Source: Aquila chrysaetos chrysaetos
Taxonomy: Eukaryota; Chordata; Aves; Accipitriformes; Accipitridae
Length of the DNA stretch: 64,000 nucleotides
Reading direction: 5' to 3'
NCBI RefSeq assembly: GCF_900496995.4
Contig: NC_044006.1
Location: 58,759,204 to 58,823,203, forward strand
A program made the translations under genes and the position numbers. Within the stretch, counting starts at the first letter, position 1. Each line of letters opens with the position of its first letter. The notes beneath the pieces are model-generated. The model was not told the origin of the DNA, did not search any database, and saw only the letters and a program-made list of their open reading frames with translations. Of the stretch, positions 1 to 13,489 are shown piece after piece.

Positions 1-3000
1 TGATAAATATTTTCTGTCCTTCTTTTATGACATCTTATTCTCAAACAAGTAATGTGCTTGTTTTACTCAGATAAGTAGTGTGATACATCTGACACAAGAG
101 AATATTATAGCACATGGCAAAGGAATTCTGCTGCTCTTCAGTGATGCTTCTAGGTGATCAGTAGCTTTGTCTTTAAAATGTTCAAGAAAAAAGCCAACAG
201 TGATAAAGAATCAAATTTACATCGCTGTATTTAGGTTTATATTCCTATTCACAAACAATGGGGACTTTGTATCTTAGAACAGTAACACACTTTATAATGT
301 GAGCCAAATATATACTTTACCTAGAGTTACTACATAAAAATACTATAGATCATCCAACAACATGAGAAAATGTCACCGCGTTCATTTAAAATAGCTATTT
401 GTGAAATACGTGTTACCGTGTTTTGCTTGGGGCAATATATTTCCATGCTTTATGAAATTATTAATTCTCATTAAATTCTAATGATCCTGTCTGAAAAGAG
501 CAGAACTAATTAACTGCTCCATTAAAGTTATTACTTACTCCTGATGAGGTCTGTAAATGTTTCTACTTTGTTAGGCCAGTGAAAGTTTTCTGAACTGCAG
601 CTCCTAGCCTTACAAGGGAATTTCCCCCATCAGCAGCTTATTCAATAACAGTAAAATTACCAGGTCCTACCAACACCCAGGTAGCCTTTGAGACTTAAGT
701 CTTATGCCCTGGAACAAATATTTTCCCCTTTTTACGAAGAAAAAAAAATGGAGCTCATGCTGGTGGGAAGGATCTGCAGGACCTGCATCAGACAGGGGCA
801 GTCTAACTGGGGCGGCACCGGCCGAGCAGCAGCCCCACTCTCCTCCCCTGCCGAGGGCAGCTCGTGTGCCGGTTCCCTCCACGTCAGCAGCGAGGGTTTG
901 TGGTGTTCCACCGAAACTTTGTGCGTGTGACTGTGTGATCCTTTGCAGCTGGCAACCCGTACTGGGGCTGGACCGGCGTTTTGGCAGCCTGTGTGGGACC
1001 TGACAGACCAGGATTCAAGTCCCTATTTATGCCTATATGGAAACTCGTTATTTAAATATCTTTGAGGATTTGGACAGCAGTGACTCTGTACCTCTGTTGT
1101 CACTTGTAAAACTGAAATAACTTTGCCACCTCACCAGAAGGCTGTGAAAAACGACGATGACCGTGAGGTACTCGCACGTTCTGTTTATTGGGGCTTCACC
1201 CACGTACCTCAGGACAGACGGCAGAGCTGTGAGCAGCAGCAGTGCCTGCAGGGCAGCATCTTCCCCCCAGCATTTGCACACTGGCCTTAAGGGCTCAGCA
1301 TAAACTGATAGTTTTAAAAGGTTACATGGTCACCTCCATAATAAAAAATGGTATCTGCTTGATGATCACCACGGCTGCAAGAAGTGAGTTCCCTGACACA
1401 CACTAACGACAGGTAAAATTGCTTTGGCAGCTCTCGGTGCCAGGGGGGTCAAGATCACTGAGACTCAATGAGACATTGACTTGTCCCCAGTGAAAACAAA
1501 CGAGGAAAAGCATTAATCAGAACTGCTAAGAAAAGATTACTGACTCACACAGCAAGAAAAATGCAACAGTTGCATTTGCAACCCAGTAGTGCTGAATAAA
1601 TAATGTACAAACATGCATATGTGGGAGAGATTTTAAATCTTCAAGTGTAAAAATCTCCCATGATATGCCTGTATGCTCATCGGGCCAAAGAACTGGAACA
1701 GAGTTTATTATTGCCGCTACAAATCTGACCAAAAGCTACTCAAGACAAGTATCAAATGTTTTAATCTATCCGATAATAATTAAAATATAGAGATACTAGT
1801 TAAAAAAATTGAAAAATTTATTACTTTTGTGAGCTATGGTTATTACATTATTTACATACACTGAATACATTATTTTTTAAATTATTTGCTCAGTTTTATT
1901 ATTAAAACATTTTTAAAGCCTAACTGGTTTTGGCGGGGGGGGGGGGGGGGGGGGTTTGCTTTTTTCTATATAAGGGCTGAATTTTTTGAGAGAAATTAAA
2001 TACTTCTTAATAATGGTCCCCAGATAGCAAACACAACATTTTGTAAACATTCAACTGCCCAAGAAATGCCTCAGTTTGCATAGGCTTCTGCCACAAAAAA
2101 CTTCTTTTATATTGTTCATTGATATGTTAGAAAGGATCAGAAGTTAAATTTGCAGCCTAAATTGGCAAATATACACCATATTTCTACTCATTATATGCCA
2201 ATTTCAGCCATTTAAGCATTGAGGATTGGCTGAGAGTTTTGGATGCTTCTCTATAATAAACTAACCTAATCTGAAATACTGACTGCTCTGGAAATACCAA
2301 CACTTTTTCTTTTCCTATGTCATCCCTTCCTGTCACAGCTAATAACTGGAGATCAATTCTTAAAATTAGTCCCTCTCTCCAGCCCCTTGGAAAAGATTTT
2401 GCCAAACGTCAGCAGTGGCAACATTTGATAGCACAGGCTTTCCTCAAACACCTCACCCTTCTCTGCTTTCTTCTGGACTCCACACATACAGGGCACCTCT
2501 AGGACGGCAGCTAACAGCTCATTCGTATGAGACAATGTCCCTAGGTTGATAGTCAAGTGCACTTTGTTCAATGATGTGCAGGAGGGATGGTCCACATTGA
2601 AGCCAGTAACGCTATTTTGGGCCCTGAGGTGACTGCGCGAGGAAACACCAAATGATTTCCTCACCAAGGAAATGATTTTCCACAGAGTGAGGGAACACCA
2701 AATGATTTGAATTTTCTCAGCAGCAGAAGCAGCAACAGGAGCTAAAACACACTCGTGTCCATCAGGCTGGGGCTGGACCCCTCCGTGCAGGCAAGCACCA
2801 GGCACGGTCCCGGGCTCAGCTGCTTCTCGGTAGAGGCATCATCGTTCCTGGGGGGAACCTGGCTCCGTCACCCACGCCAGCACGGCGTTTCCACCACCCA
2901 CATACTCCCCGGAGAGCTGTGCCACTTGCTGAGAGCTTCCAAAATAGCAACTTCCCAACCCATAACGTTAGAAGTTTTTGAAAACATTTGCAACCAATTT

Positions 3001-5700
3001 TATAGTTAATTAAACCCAGATTTGCTCTATTCAGTCATTTGTTCTATAACTTTTAAAGCTTTTTTGGTTTAAAGTTTAGGGTTTTTTTCTAAGTCATGCG
3101 TAAGCTTTAACGGTAAATAGGTTAATTGCAGCTCTGATCGTCCTCCAGCATCTGCCAGTAAAGACAAACAATTTTCAAACACCGAGGCCTAACATGGATC
3201 ACAACATTTCAAGGTGGGACCGGTCTCGTGGCGCTGCCAGCAGAGAACCCCATGCCAAATCATACAGCTAGTATATAGTATGGCATCAATTCCTCAAAAA
3301 TTTCCATAGCAAGAGTTTTAGGAAGAGATCCAAATACCCCATCAGTAAATCTCACAGAGTAGGTGCTACATTTACAGTCGCCAGATATTTCAAATGGCCT
3401 TTCTCTCACATATGGTTACAATCTACAAAACCAAAAGTTACACAAACTAGTTATGCCACTAAGTTTGAAGCCATCCTCTCTCCTCTGTTCAGAAAAAAAT
3501 CTAGAAAAATTGTATGACACAAAATTGTCACTCATTTTTTTCTCAACAAGACGAGAAATCATTACTCATGCTTTTCTTTAAAAAATCAATATTTCTACCA
3601 ACAAAGAGAAATAAGTTGTCGTAAGAAGAACTGTCTATCTTGAGTTTCAAGCCAGGCTTCACCAAACTTTGGAGCACAGTCTTCCCAACAATATCCATTT
3701 CTCTGACTCCCAAGCAGCATCTCTTATGGCTCTTACCTTGGGCATGCAAACAAGGAAATCTCAGTTGAAATTAAGCTCCTGCTCACCAGGGACCAATTAT
3801 TGATTTTCTTCCTTCCTTTACTCTATGAATAGAACAGATGGAGTTTAAAAAACATTTGAAAAAAATAACCTATTAAAAAACAGCTACAGTGAATTGAAAA
3901 TTTCAACACCAAAAAGATAGCCATGTCTTGCCTCCATTTCTGGTGACTACTATAATTTTGTTGAGAAATTAGTGGTCTACATTCACTGAATAAGGTCACA
4001 GAAACGCCACTGTGCCTTGAAGGGCAACCGGGATCACAGACGACCTTGGCAGCTGCAGGCACCTACCCTCAGCACTAGCCCTGGATGAATGAATTTGTAG
4101 TACAAAACCAGAGGTAACCAACTGCATGACGTGCTGGTATGGCCCCGAGACAGGCAGCAGGTGCTACAGGAGCTATGGGCTGTCCTTTGCAGAAAAAAAT
4201 GGCCATTTTACCTAAAATGAGGGTTTAAACCCTCCCTACACCAACCTGTGAGACATGAATTTATGTCCAGTAAAATGAAAAACCATCATGTGAACCCCAA
4301 GTTAATTGTCTGCCTGGTCTTGAAAGCAAACAGTGATTCATTTATTACTACAACAGATACTAGCAAAAGCCATTTATGCATTAGAATTATCTCAGTGCCT
4401 TAAACTGACTTTCAGAAAAGCTTTCCTAGGTAGCACACAGTAAAGTGAACGGTTGGAAATTTCATATCCAACATACAGAAAACATGCTGGCCTCTAGTAC
4501 CTTCAAATTGTTACTAAATATTATTATAATTCTTTAAAAAACCCTCTGCAATTTCTTGAAATGATATCGGTATCATTTAGCATCATTTGCTGCTGCTGGT
4601 AGGAGTCCGTGCGTAGGGAGTGCAGATGCCGATGAGTGGCTGGCTCAAAGGGCAAAGTGCCATCCACCCATACAGTCCTGCCTGTAACAACAGCCAGGAT
4701 GAGATTTCCCAGACCCACATCCAAGCACTCGGGATCAGAGATCACTTGTCAGTCATTACACACATCAGAGAAAATGCTTAGTCTCTGAAAGCACTGTTGC
4801 TTTCTAGCAGTTTTCTTTCTTCAGTAGCACACCCTAACAGCCACTTGGTTTTTCAATAGTTGTTGTCTGTATTCTGCAAAAACCACCCCGTCTCTTTTAG
4901 GCAAACCTGCACCAGACACTAATAGACCAGCAGTATTAGTCTGATACAATCCCATCAAGCGGAGTAAGTCTAACTGCATATACAGCAGCATTTGTAAAAT
5001 GTGCAGGATATACAAAATCCACATCATTCAGAAATATCACCACAGTCTTGATATAAATCAAGATCCACGACTCTGTGCCATGTATGCATAACTCTCCAGC
5101 TTAAGTAAGTTTGAGTCCTATACAAGGGCGAGACTTGCAAATTCTCCTTCTTCCTCTCATTTGAAGAAGTGTGCGGGGCTAGACATAAAAGAGTCCTAAG
5201 GAGGGATGTTTAACCTTAGTTTAAAAAAAAAAAAACATGAAGGAAACCTGCAGATCCTGTATCCAGAATAAATATATTACGCCATTCTCACAAACATTCA
5301 CTTTTTGAACCTGTTCCAAAATTCACCAGAACGCATACTAGTTTTTTCTTGAGTTTAGGCACTGTGTTTAAAGGCTTGTAGAATAGTTACCCAAGGAATT
5401 TAGTAAAATCCCATTGTTTTAAATTGTAAAGTTAGATCTGACTAGTCACTGGAATCTGACTGCAACCCTTTTAGCCCAGCATTATTACTTCTCTCATTCC
5501 TACAAGGACGACGCAAGCAGTTGTCCACCTCCCATCCGCAGTTGACTTTCAAGGCCAGTTGCCTTCTGCATCAGTAAGACTCATGACCTCACATAAGGCC
5601 ACTTTCCTCTCTGACATTTTGACATCATCATTTAAAGGCTGGTGTTATCGTGGCAGGTTCTTTAAAGCTGGAACAAAGAAACAGTACGGTTTTACTTCTT
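1..5700. other. Intergenic, no gene recognised
   Basis: AT-rich non-coding sequence. Short open frames have no recognisable domains. The only notable item is the poly-G tract at 1935. Confidence 0.7.
1935..1954 (+). repeat. Poly-G tract (20 nt)
   Basis: Twenty consecutive G residues, followed 14 nt later by TATATAAG. No gene is attached. Length may be unreliable in assembly. Confidence 0.9.
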
Positions 5701-5702
5701 AG

Positions 5703-5925
5703 GAAGAGCCTTCACTGAACATTCTGAAACCAGTCAGCTCCTAATCTGTGGAAACCAATGGCTTATGTTCCGCGGATGGCAAAGGATTTGTGGCCACGTA
5801 CCGTGCAAATCAAGGAGAAGGAAAAAGCATATAGAGCTTGTCAGAGAAACTGGCAGCGATTGCAATTAAAGGTGAATGAAAGCAATGACAGAAATCAAGA
5901 ATCACCAAAGAAGGGAGTATCAAAG
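5703..5925 (+). other. Candidate unannotated exon
   Basis: A pyrimidine-rich acceptor (TTTTACTTCTTAG, AG at 5701-5702) and a strong donor (CAAAG|GTAAGT at 5925/5926) bound 223 nt. Within it an ATG at 5758 opens a frame rich in Lys/Glu/Gln (residues such as KEKEKAYRACQRNWQRL) that runs through to the donor. No homology is recognised. It may be an exon of a non-coding transcript or chance. Confidence 0.25.
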
Positions 5926-8900
5926 GTAAGTGGTGGGGTAAAATGTGCCTTTTTTTTAAGAGAAAAAAAGTATTCATATTGCATTCAGCCCTCAAGCTGC
6001 TGACCAAGGTGCCCGTACACAAAGATTATATATTACTGAAACAATTATAGAGTGGGAAACAGAAATCTTAAAAAACAAATGCCACACCGGCATGGTGCAG
6101 GACTCAACTAATTTTAAACACTTTATTTTAAAACAATGCAATTTACCTTTCTATAAATCTGATTTGCCAGGAAAACATGATAAAAAGAGATTTTCTACAA
6201 AGTATCTCCAGGAATCATTCTGGATCATTCAGGTGCATTTTTTATGTTAATAAGTGTAAGGTATTATGGCCCAATTTAAATTTAACCAAGCACATGCTTG
6301 CTAAAATTAACATTGAGAGTTCTTATCAAAACATCAACATTAATTTAAAAAAAGCATTATATTTTTAAATTTCAAAGTTACAATTAAAAGCACAAGAAGT
6401 CCAAACTGTAGACAGCATGCAAAACCATATTCATTCATGAATATGTTGTTTCTAATGAGAACAGGTAACATAATTCTATGATTGTATTTTGAGGTTATCT
6501 TTTAGCAAACATTCCTGTCCTTAAGACCAAGACTGTACCTGCAAAAATTTATCACTAATTTATGTTCAAATTTGTAATTAAAACATTTTCATAGAAATGT
6601 CGATATTTGTCATATTGTTTTCAGGTGCTCTGATACCAAAATAAAGAATAAAATCTAGCAAAAATAACTGCTTATTCTATTGCTCTTCAGTATGTTTAAT
6701 GACCGCATTTCTGAGCACTGTCATATAGCTAAACATACAGGAGCTATGAAATGCACTTACAATTTATTGCCTATAATTAATTACACTCACAATCGTTTAC
6801 AAGGAAAAAATTGTACCAATAAACTAGAGACCTTTTAAAAAGAACTGCATATTACTTTGAAATGATAGGCTTCCCTAGCAGTTTCACTACTGCACTTTGG
6901 CTAAAACGGTTCTTGTTCAAACAGCGAATTCCCCACCTGGGCCCGTCCCAGCTCTCCTGAGAGCTCTGACTTCAGGCTTGCGGGGAAAGCTGCATTCTTC
7001 AGCAGTGTAGTGTTAGCAACCCCCAGGATTTTGTTGTGAGTCTTGGTATAGCTGTGGTCTTGTTATTAATTTTTTTTAAAGCTTCAGAGCTCAGAATGAA
7101 CAGATTACATGAAAAATTCAGCTTGCTTTTAACAAATTTCCAACCTCACAGGAGAAAAGGTTGGAAAATTATTTTTGTAAAATCTTAGGGATGCAAAAGG
7201 CAAATAAAACCAAGTTTTTTGGCAGCAGAGATTTTCTAGGCTGTTATGTTGAGTTTCTGCCTTGTTTCATATTTTTAATGCTCAACATTGATGATACTAA
7301 TATTGGGATTTTATATAAAATGTTAAACACTGCAAAAGAGCAGTCACTCTTCAGAACCAGGAGAACCTTTACAGGTTAGTAGAGCTGAGTTCCTCCTGCA
7401 TCCCTATTAGTAACCGGCTGCAAAATTCATTGCTTACATAAACTGTTGTGAAACGGGAAGGGGATTACATACAGTGAGGGCTTTGTTTTGGTGGACTTTT
7501 CAGTGGAAAGCAAAATGGTAGTTTTGCCTACCCACTTATCCCACTTATTCAAGAGAGTGAACTGGGACAACAGGAATCCCCCAAAGCGGGAAATGTGTTT
7601 CCCCAAGGATTTTTTTTTCTTTTTTTTTTTTTTTTTAATCTAAGGTTATAATTTATTTAAAAATGTGATTCCTAACTTCCCTAGTGCAAACCCTGGCCAA
7701 TGTCAAGCCCCGCACTGTTGTCCTCTTGAGTCTGTAAACAGACAGAATTAAACAATAGCATCGCTAAGTGCGAACTTTCTCCATTCATCTTAATGGACTG
7801 TTAATTATGACCACTTAAATGCCCACAGTGTTAACCATTTCACCGCTGACTGCATTTCACCCAAAAGGGCAGTTTATAGATGTTGATTTATCCACAGGCA
7901 GGTAGATGTAAAACTCACAATCGATACACAGTTAAGTGGACTAAACGATTAATAAAGTTGTGAATATAGATTATGCAGCCAGCTGAAAAATCTAATAATC
8001 ATCTCCTGAAGTTTATTCTTTTCAAGGCTTCGAGCAAAATGGTGATTTCAATGGCAACACTGCAGTGTTACTGTTTGAGGGTTGTAGGGAATCAAATAGG
8101 ATGGTGTTGGTTTTGCAGTGCATTTTCATGTAGCAGAAAGGCTGGTGAACTGTAGTTAACTGATTGACATTGCACATCATAAGTGATGTGGGAATATGTA
8201 ATGTCAGGATATAATAAGGGTAGTTGACTTTTTTTTAAGTTCAGAAATTTCTACAAAGCTATATGAGAAATGAAAGAGAATTTATTCTTAAAAGCCAGGC
8301 AAATCTTGCAAAAATTTCTCAAAGATCTTAATTATTCCTGCTTATAAGCTGATGCCTCTAATGGAAGTGGCAGGTATTACAAATTAAATCACTTTTTGGG
8401 GGGAAAAAAACCCCGCAACCAAAAATCCCAGTGGTTTTGAAGAATTTAACAGAACAGAACAATATTTGGACTACCGTCCTGACAGGAATTACATTTTTAA
8501 TATCATATGTACCACATAAATAATAATTACAAGCATTTGAATCAAATTAATTTTGTACTACTAATTTAAGCTCTTCAGAAGTTCTAGGGCTAGTTTCTTC
8601 TCTCTTGAGCAAATGGATCTGGTATAATATAGACACCCTTAGCTTTCACTAAGTGTCCCCGGTTCCCCACATTCCCACTGGCATCACTGGCTCTTTGAGG
8701 AAAGCCTTATAGCCAAAAGGGACCGTGTCCATTTCTTCTGTCCACACCACAGGTTTTTCAGTGGTTCCTTCTGTCAGATCCTATGGTCATTTCATGTTTT
8801 TACAAATCCCAAGTGTGGCCAACTAGATCTATTATCAACCCAACGCTTGCCTACAACTTTGTTTTTAATACCTGCATTACAGCAGCCACCTGGGGGTTTG

Positions 8901-9469
8901 CGGTAGGCTGGCTAGCACGGGGAAAAACAAGAGTTCACAACATTTACAACATGCAAACCCCTCTTACTCACTTTCTCAGCCTGTGCTGGTGGTTACAGCC
9001 ATTGCCACTGCACTGCCACTGGCCACCCTCGCAAGGCGGATACTCATTTTTGCAGCCTAACCCGTTTCCAGAGTACATGAAACAGCCAACGCGCTGCTCC
9101 ACAATGACTAGAAAACAACAACAGATCTGCCAAGTAAAGCAGCTCTGAACACAGAAACCATCTTCCAAAACCCTGAGAACCCAACAACTATTTGCGCTCA
9201 AGCGTGCAGTTTGTTTTCCCCACTTAAGCACTTTAAGGTATCAATATTTTTTTTAAATAAGAAGTAGTTGTAAATGAGCAGTCAGGCCCATGTGGTCAGC
9301 ACGTAACGCTGGCAAGAACAACAGTACGTGGGCTGGTGCATTGGGTCTACCACCACTCTCGAGACCCCCCTGATAGTTACCATAGAGATAGTAGGAGCCA
9401 CAAAGAGCTTCGATCACATTACTGGCTGGGAGGGGGTCAATTTGTATGCGCGAGCCCTGCTGGGATTGA

Positions 9470-9690
9470 AAGAATGCAGAGGAGGACAGGAAAGATAATA
9501 GAGAGAAAAATAAGTGAAGGGAGAATACGAGAAATGAGAAAAATGAAAGAAAGAAAGGCAAGGCGGGGAGAGAGAGATGGGGGGGGCAACCAAAGGGAGT
9601 GAGTGATCTCAGAAGCAAAAAAAGCCAGCAGAGAGGCCAAGACAAAATGAAGAGAGGAGAGAGAAAGCGAGTGAGAAAATTCATCTTGCA
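9470..9690 (+). repeat. Purine-rich low-complexity tract
   Basis: About 220 nt are almost entirely A and G on the + strand (GAAAGA/GAGAGA-type words). It gives an artefactual Arg/Lys/Glu-rich frame on + and a Ser/Leu/Phe-rich frame on -. Confidence 0.85.
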
Positions 9691-9775
9691 CAGACAGCGC
9701 TCGTGTCGCTGCCCGACAGGAACTGCTGCTCCAGAGGAGCTAAGCCAGCAGCGTGGCTGGCTGCAGGAGCGGTGG

Positions 9776-9812
9776 GGATGGATGGATGGGTGGATGGGTG
9801 GATGGATGGATG
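9776..9812 (+). repeat. (GGAT)n tetranucleotide repeat
   Basis: GGATGGATGGGTGGATGG-type repeat of about 37 nt, slightly imperfect (GGGT variants). Confidence 0.9.
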
Positions 9813-11686
9813 CAGCATCTGACCCACGCCAAGAAAAACTGCTCCAAACACACAGAGGAGGAAGGAAACAGGATCACAGCGAGGACAGGGAGATTTGCTT
9901 TCATATGCCCACAGGTGAAGAGCCTGAATGTGGTGCTGACTGAGCCAGTGCCACAAAAGCAGACAGGTTCCTTTCTTCTTTGGACTCCTGAACCCTGGGC
10001 ACTGAGGGCTTTGGGCTGGACAGGTTTTGCCTCCAAGAGCTGTGACTGCCTGGGTCTGGTGGGGCTGGAGCTTACGCAGCTGCTCGGGGTCTCTGGGAAG
10101 AGCCACGGGAGCCTCTGCAGCCCCAGCTGCTGTCTGCTCACCTATACTTACCCTCTCGTATTGCTGCGTATGCCTTCAAAGACACTGGAAGACCTTTCTA
10201 AATTAAGACAACACCTAGATCCATACTCCAGAAAGGCTGAGGAGAACACTTTGAATGACTACCTAAATCAGCAGAGTATCCAAAATATCAAACCCTGGAA
10301 ACAATCCCTTATGGATGTCTAAGAGACCGGTGTATTGGTGCAAAAATCTGTTGTTCCTCTGCAGGTTAGTAATGGCACAGCCAAAACCTGCTTGTCTGTC
10401 AAGAGGAATCCTAGCAAAGTTAGAGAGAGAGGTAATAGGATTCAACACATAACCAAAAATAGTTAAAGAAAAAAGTCTTATTTGGTGGCACGTTCATTGG
10501 CCCTGTACCTTCCAAAAGGTAAGGGTAACAAAGAACGTCCTGCTTCGGTGGTCTCATCAACGCCATAGTGCTGCTTCATGCCGCAGCAGCTCACCTTCCA
10601 GGTCTTCCCAGGACACACAGAGTTTCACAGCCTCGCGCTGGTACTCGGCTTCAATAGTGGGGTTTCATTTCAGTACATCGGTAGAGGAATGCCCCAAATG
10701 CTGGCAGAGCAGCAGGCTGCTGTACTGGACTGTACCCTCATGGCTGAGCGACAAAAGAATTTTTCCTGGGGAGAAGGACAATCTGCTATGTTTTTCTAAA
10801 TCACACCTTTTTTTCCTAGCGGGAGCATCACAGTACTCCTCACCTTCAGGGCCAGCCCATTCAGCCCCATGAGACTAAGGCAACATCCCCTACATTTTCT
10901 TACAGAGAAACAGATTTAAATACGTCCAGTGAAAATCAGCATGGATTTCAGAGATAATCCCCAATGGCCAATAGCACCCACTGGCCTGACTGCAGTATCA
11001 TGCGCTCAGTATATTACATAGGCCAGCCTAGAACAGATTATGAAGGTGTTTGGTTTTTTTAATGAATTAATATTATTTTTGTATCATTCCACTTTTCAAG
11101 CCAACCGTCAAACTGACCATAACTTAGATATCTCCCTTGCATATTACCACCAAAGTTGAGTTACCCCTGAGATCAACGGCATCGCCTTTGAGTTAAAAGC
11201 ACACAGATGTCTGAGTAACAGTAAAATTACTGAAGTATGTAAAAGCCTCTAGAAATGCTGTAAAGCAGCTTTTCTGTATATAGCAATGTCACCGTTTTAA
11301 GTCAAATACATTGTGATTTTAGCTTAAAAAGCCCTCCAAAGCAACACAAACTAAATTGAAAACACTTTCCATTCAGAGGAATATACTCTTTATGTAAAGC
11401 TGTAAACTATAGCACGAAAATGGCATGTATAAAATTGTAAACTGCTGTTGTAGGAAAACCCAAAGAGTCTTATGCACAAGCTCCCAAACTGTCCTATGCA
11501 TTAGAGCTCCTCTTTTTTTTCATGTAATTTATAACACAGAATCATCTCTAAAATAGATGGTGTCGGCCCAGCCACAGATATACTCAAAGATTTCAAAGCC
11601 TGCTTCCAGCCCTTTCCCTTCCCTTATCACCACCACACACATAGGGAGAGGATCCTCCAGTAAGCCAGTCCAGTAGTTTCCATCCA

Positions 11687-11711
11687 AGCCCAGCCCAGCC
11701 CAGCCCAGCCC
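11687..11711 (+). repeat. (AGCCC)5 pentanucleotide repeat
   Basis: Five exact AGCCC copies in tandem. Confidence 0.9.
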
Positions 11712-13453
11712 CAACAGCCTCAGGCTGCTGAAGTCATTAAGATTTTTATGAACATCTACTAGCCAGATGAGTCCTCATTTCCAAAACGCTTACAATTTTT
11801 TCCGCTACCGGAAAACTTTCCAAAAGCTGGGTAATAGGCCCCAAACGGTTCTTTCGGCACTAATGTGAACTGGAAACTAAAGAACCGTCCAGCAGGTAAT
11901 TTGTACAAGTCTCTTAAATCTTGAAAACGAGGCTATTCATTTTCTAATAATAAATCTTTACTGCAGCTAATCTTATCTTCCTTCCACAATAAACTCCTAA
12001 TTATTACCTTTCCAGCCAGCATATCTGTGATTTTAAAAGTGTGTGACAGCAGTAAAAACAAGTGCTGGATCTTAGGACTGAAAAAAGGAAATACTTTAGG
12101 TTAGGCATACAGAAGATCCTTGTTTTTTAAGCTCTGAACAACATGATATAACGGAACAAGTTACAAGCTGGGAGTGAACTATTCATACTGGAGAAGTCAA
12201 GGACAGTCACCACTGCTCCTGTGCCTGATGGCTCTGGGGAAGCTCCACCTTCTGCTTGATGAGACCAGCACTGCCCAAATGAAAACAAAAGAGGAAAAGT
12301 ACTCTTTTTTTCCTTCTTTCTTTCATTCTTCATTTTAACTTAGACTCGGTCAAACCCAGAATCCATTACTGAATACTAAAGGCAAATGAATAAAACATTT
12401 TTGCAAATATTTGTCTAAACTCAGAACTTTGCACATCATTAATTATGAGTTTTATCTCTCATTTATACTGGAAGTACCTCAGGGCCGGCAACCCTGTGAG
12501 GCCCAACAGTACCAAGCACAGTGTGTGTAATGGCACAGACCTTTTCTGTATCACTTTCACTCCGCTGAGGCTAAGCAAATTATGGAGAGTATCTGCAAAG
12601 CTAATTTTTGAGTTTCAGAATATTTATATCACCCAAGAAAAAAACAATGTCAGATAAAGTATGTCCTCAAATAAAACTGAAGATCTGAATTTTGAATAGC
12701 AGTGACTTGTCACTGCCTATTCTCAGTCAAGCTATAGAAGAAGAAATATTTAGAGAAGTGATCTGAACAACACATCCGTCTAAGAAAAGCAGAAATGTTT
12801 GCAGGGAATCTGTAAAAAGAAAAGGAGACCAAAACTGATCACTCCAGTTCTTCTGCCATTTTACTGCACCACTTTACAATCCTCTTTTAAACAGTACAAC
12901 GGATTTAACTGCACTGGTTTTTAAACAGATATATTTACAAACAACACTCAGCTTGTTAAACCAATTATTCCTTACCAATATATGCACTACTCTAATAAGC
13001 ACTTAATAGTTGTTTGCAGAGGCTGGTGTGGCAATGACCCAAAAAGAAAACAAAATAACCAGAATATCCTGTCCATTCAGAGTAAAATATAAAATCACCA
13101 GTCCCTTTGGCCTTGGTTCTTTGGAAGTTCCCAGATATTCCTTGCCCTTCTGCAAGGTGTGGATAGAAGTAACCCCACACCTTTCCCTGCCTGTTTACCT
13201 ACTAAGGGGCAATCTAGCTCTCAGGTTTTGTCACCAAAGCTATGATGATGATAAAGGAATATAATACTTAACAGAAAAAAAAAGTCTGAGCCCATCTCAT
13301 GTAACAATGCTTTAGGTATATTAGGGCAAATGAACTTTATGAATAAAAGCTTTATTCTTTACAGGAAAAAATATTACACTGTTATTTCTTTTCCTGTGAA
13401 TACATTTTTTTCAGGCAAAATATATATTCTGAGTCACCATTAAAAAGACATTT

Positions 13454-13489
13454 TTTAACTTACCTGCTTGCCAAAGCAGGTAAGTTAAA
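13454..13489. repeat. Perfect 16-bp inverted repeat with 4-nt loop
   Basis: The arms 13454-13469 and 13474-13489 are exact reverse complements, separated by GCCA. The right arm is AAGCAGGTAAGTTAAA. Each strand therefore carries the consensus 5' splice-site sequence CAG|GTAAGT. It could form a hairpin or cruciform. No function is known. Confidence 0.9.

Noticed and set aside
9753-10322. 189-codon + frame after the GGAT repeat
   Set aside because: It begins inside the simple repeat, has no domain or splice support, and is overlapped by similar-sized frames on the other strand.
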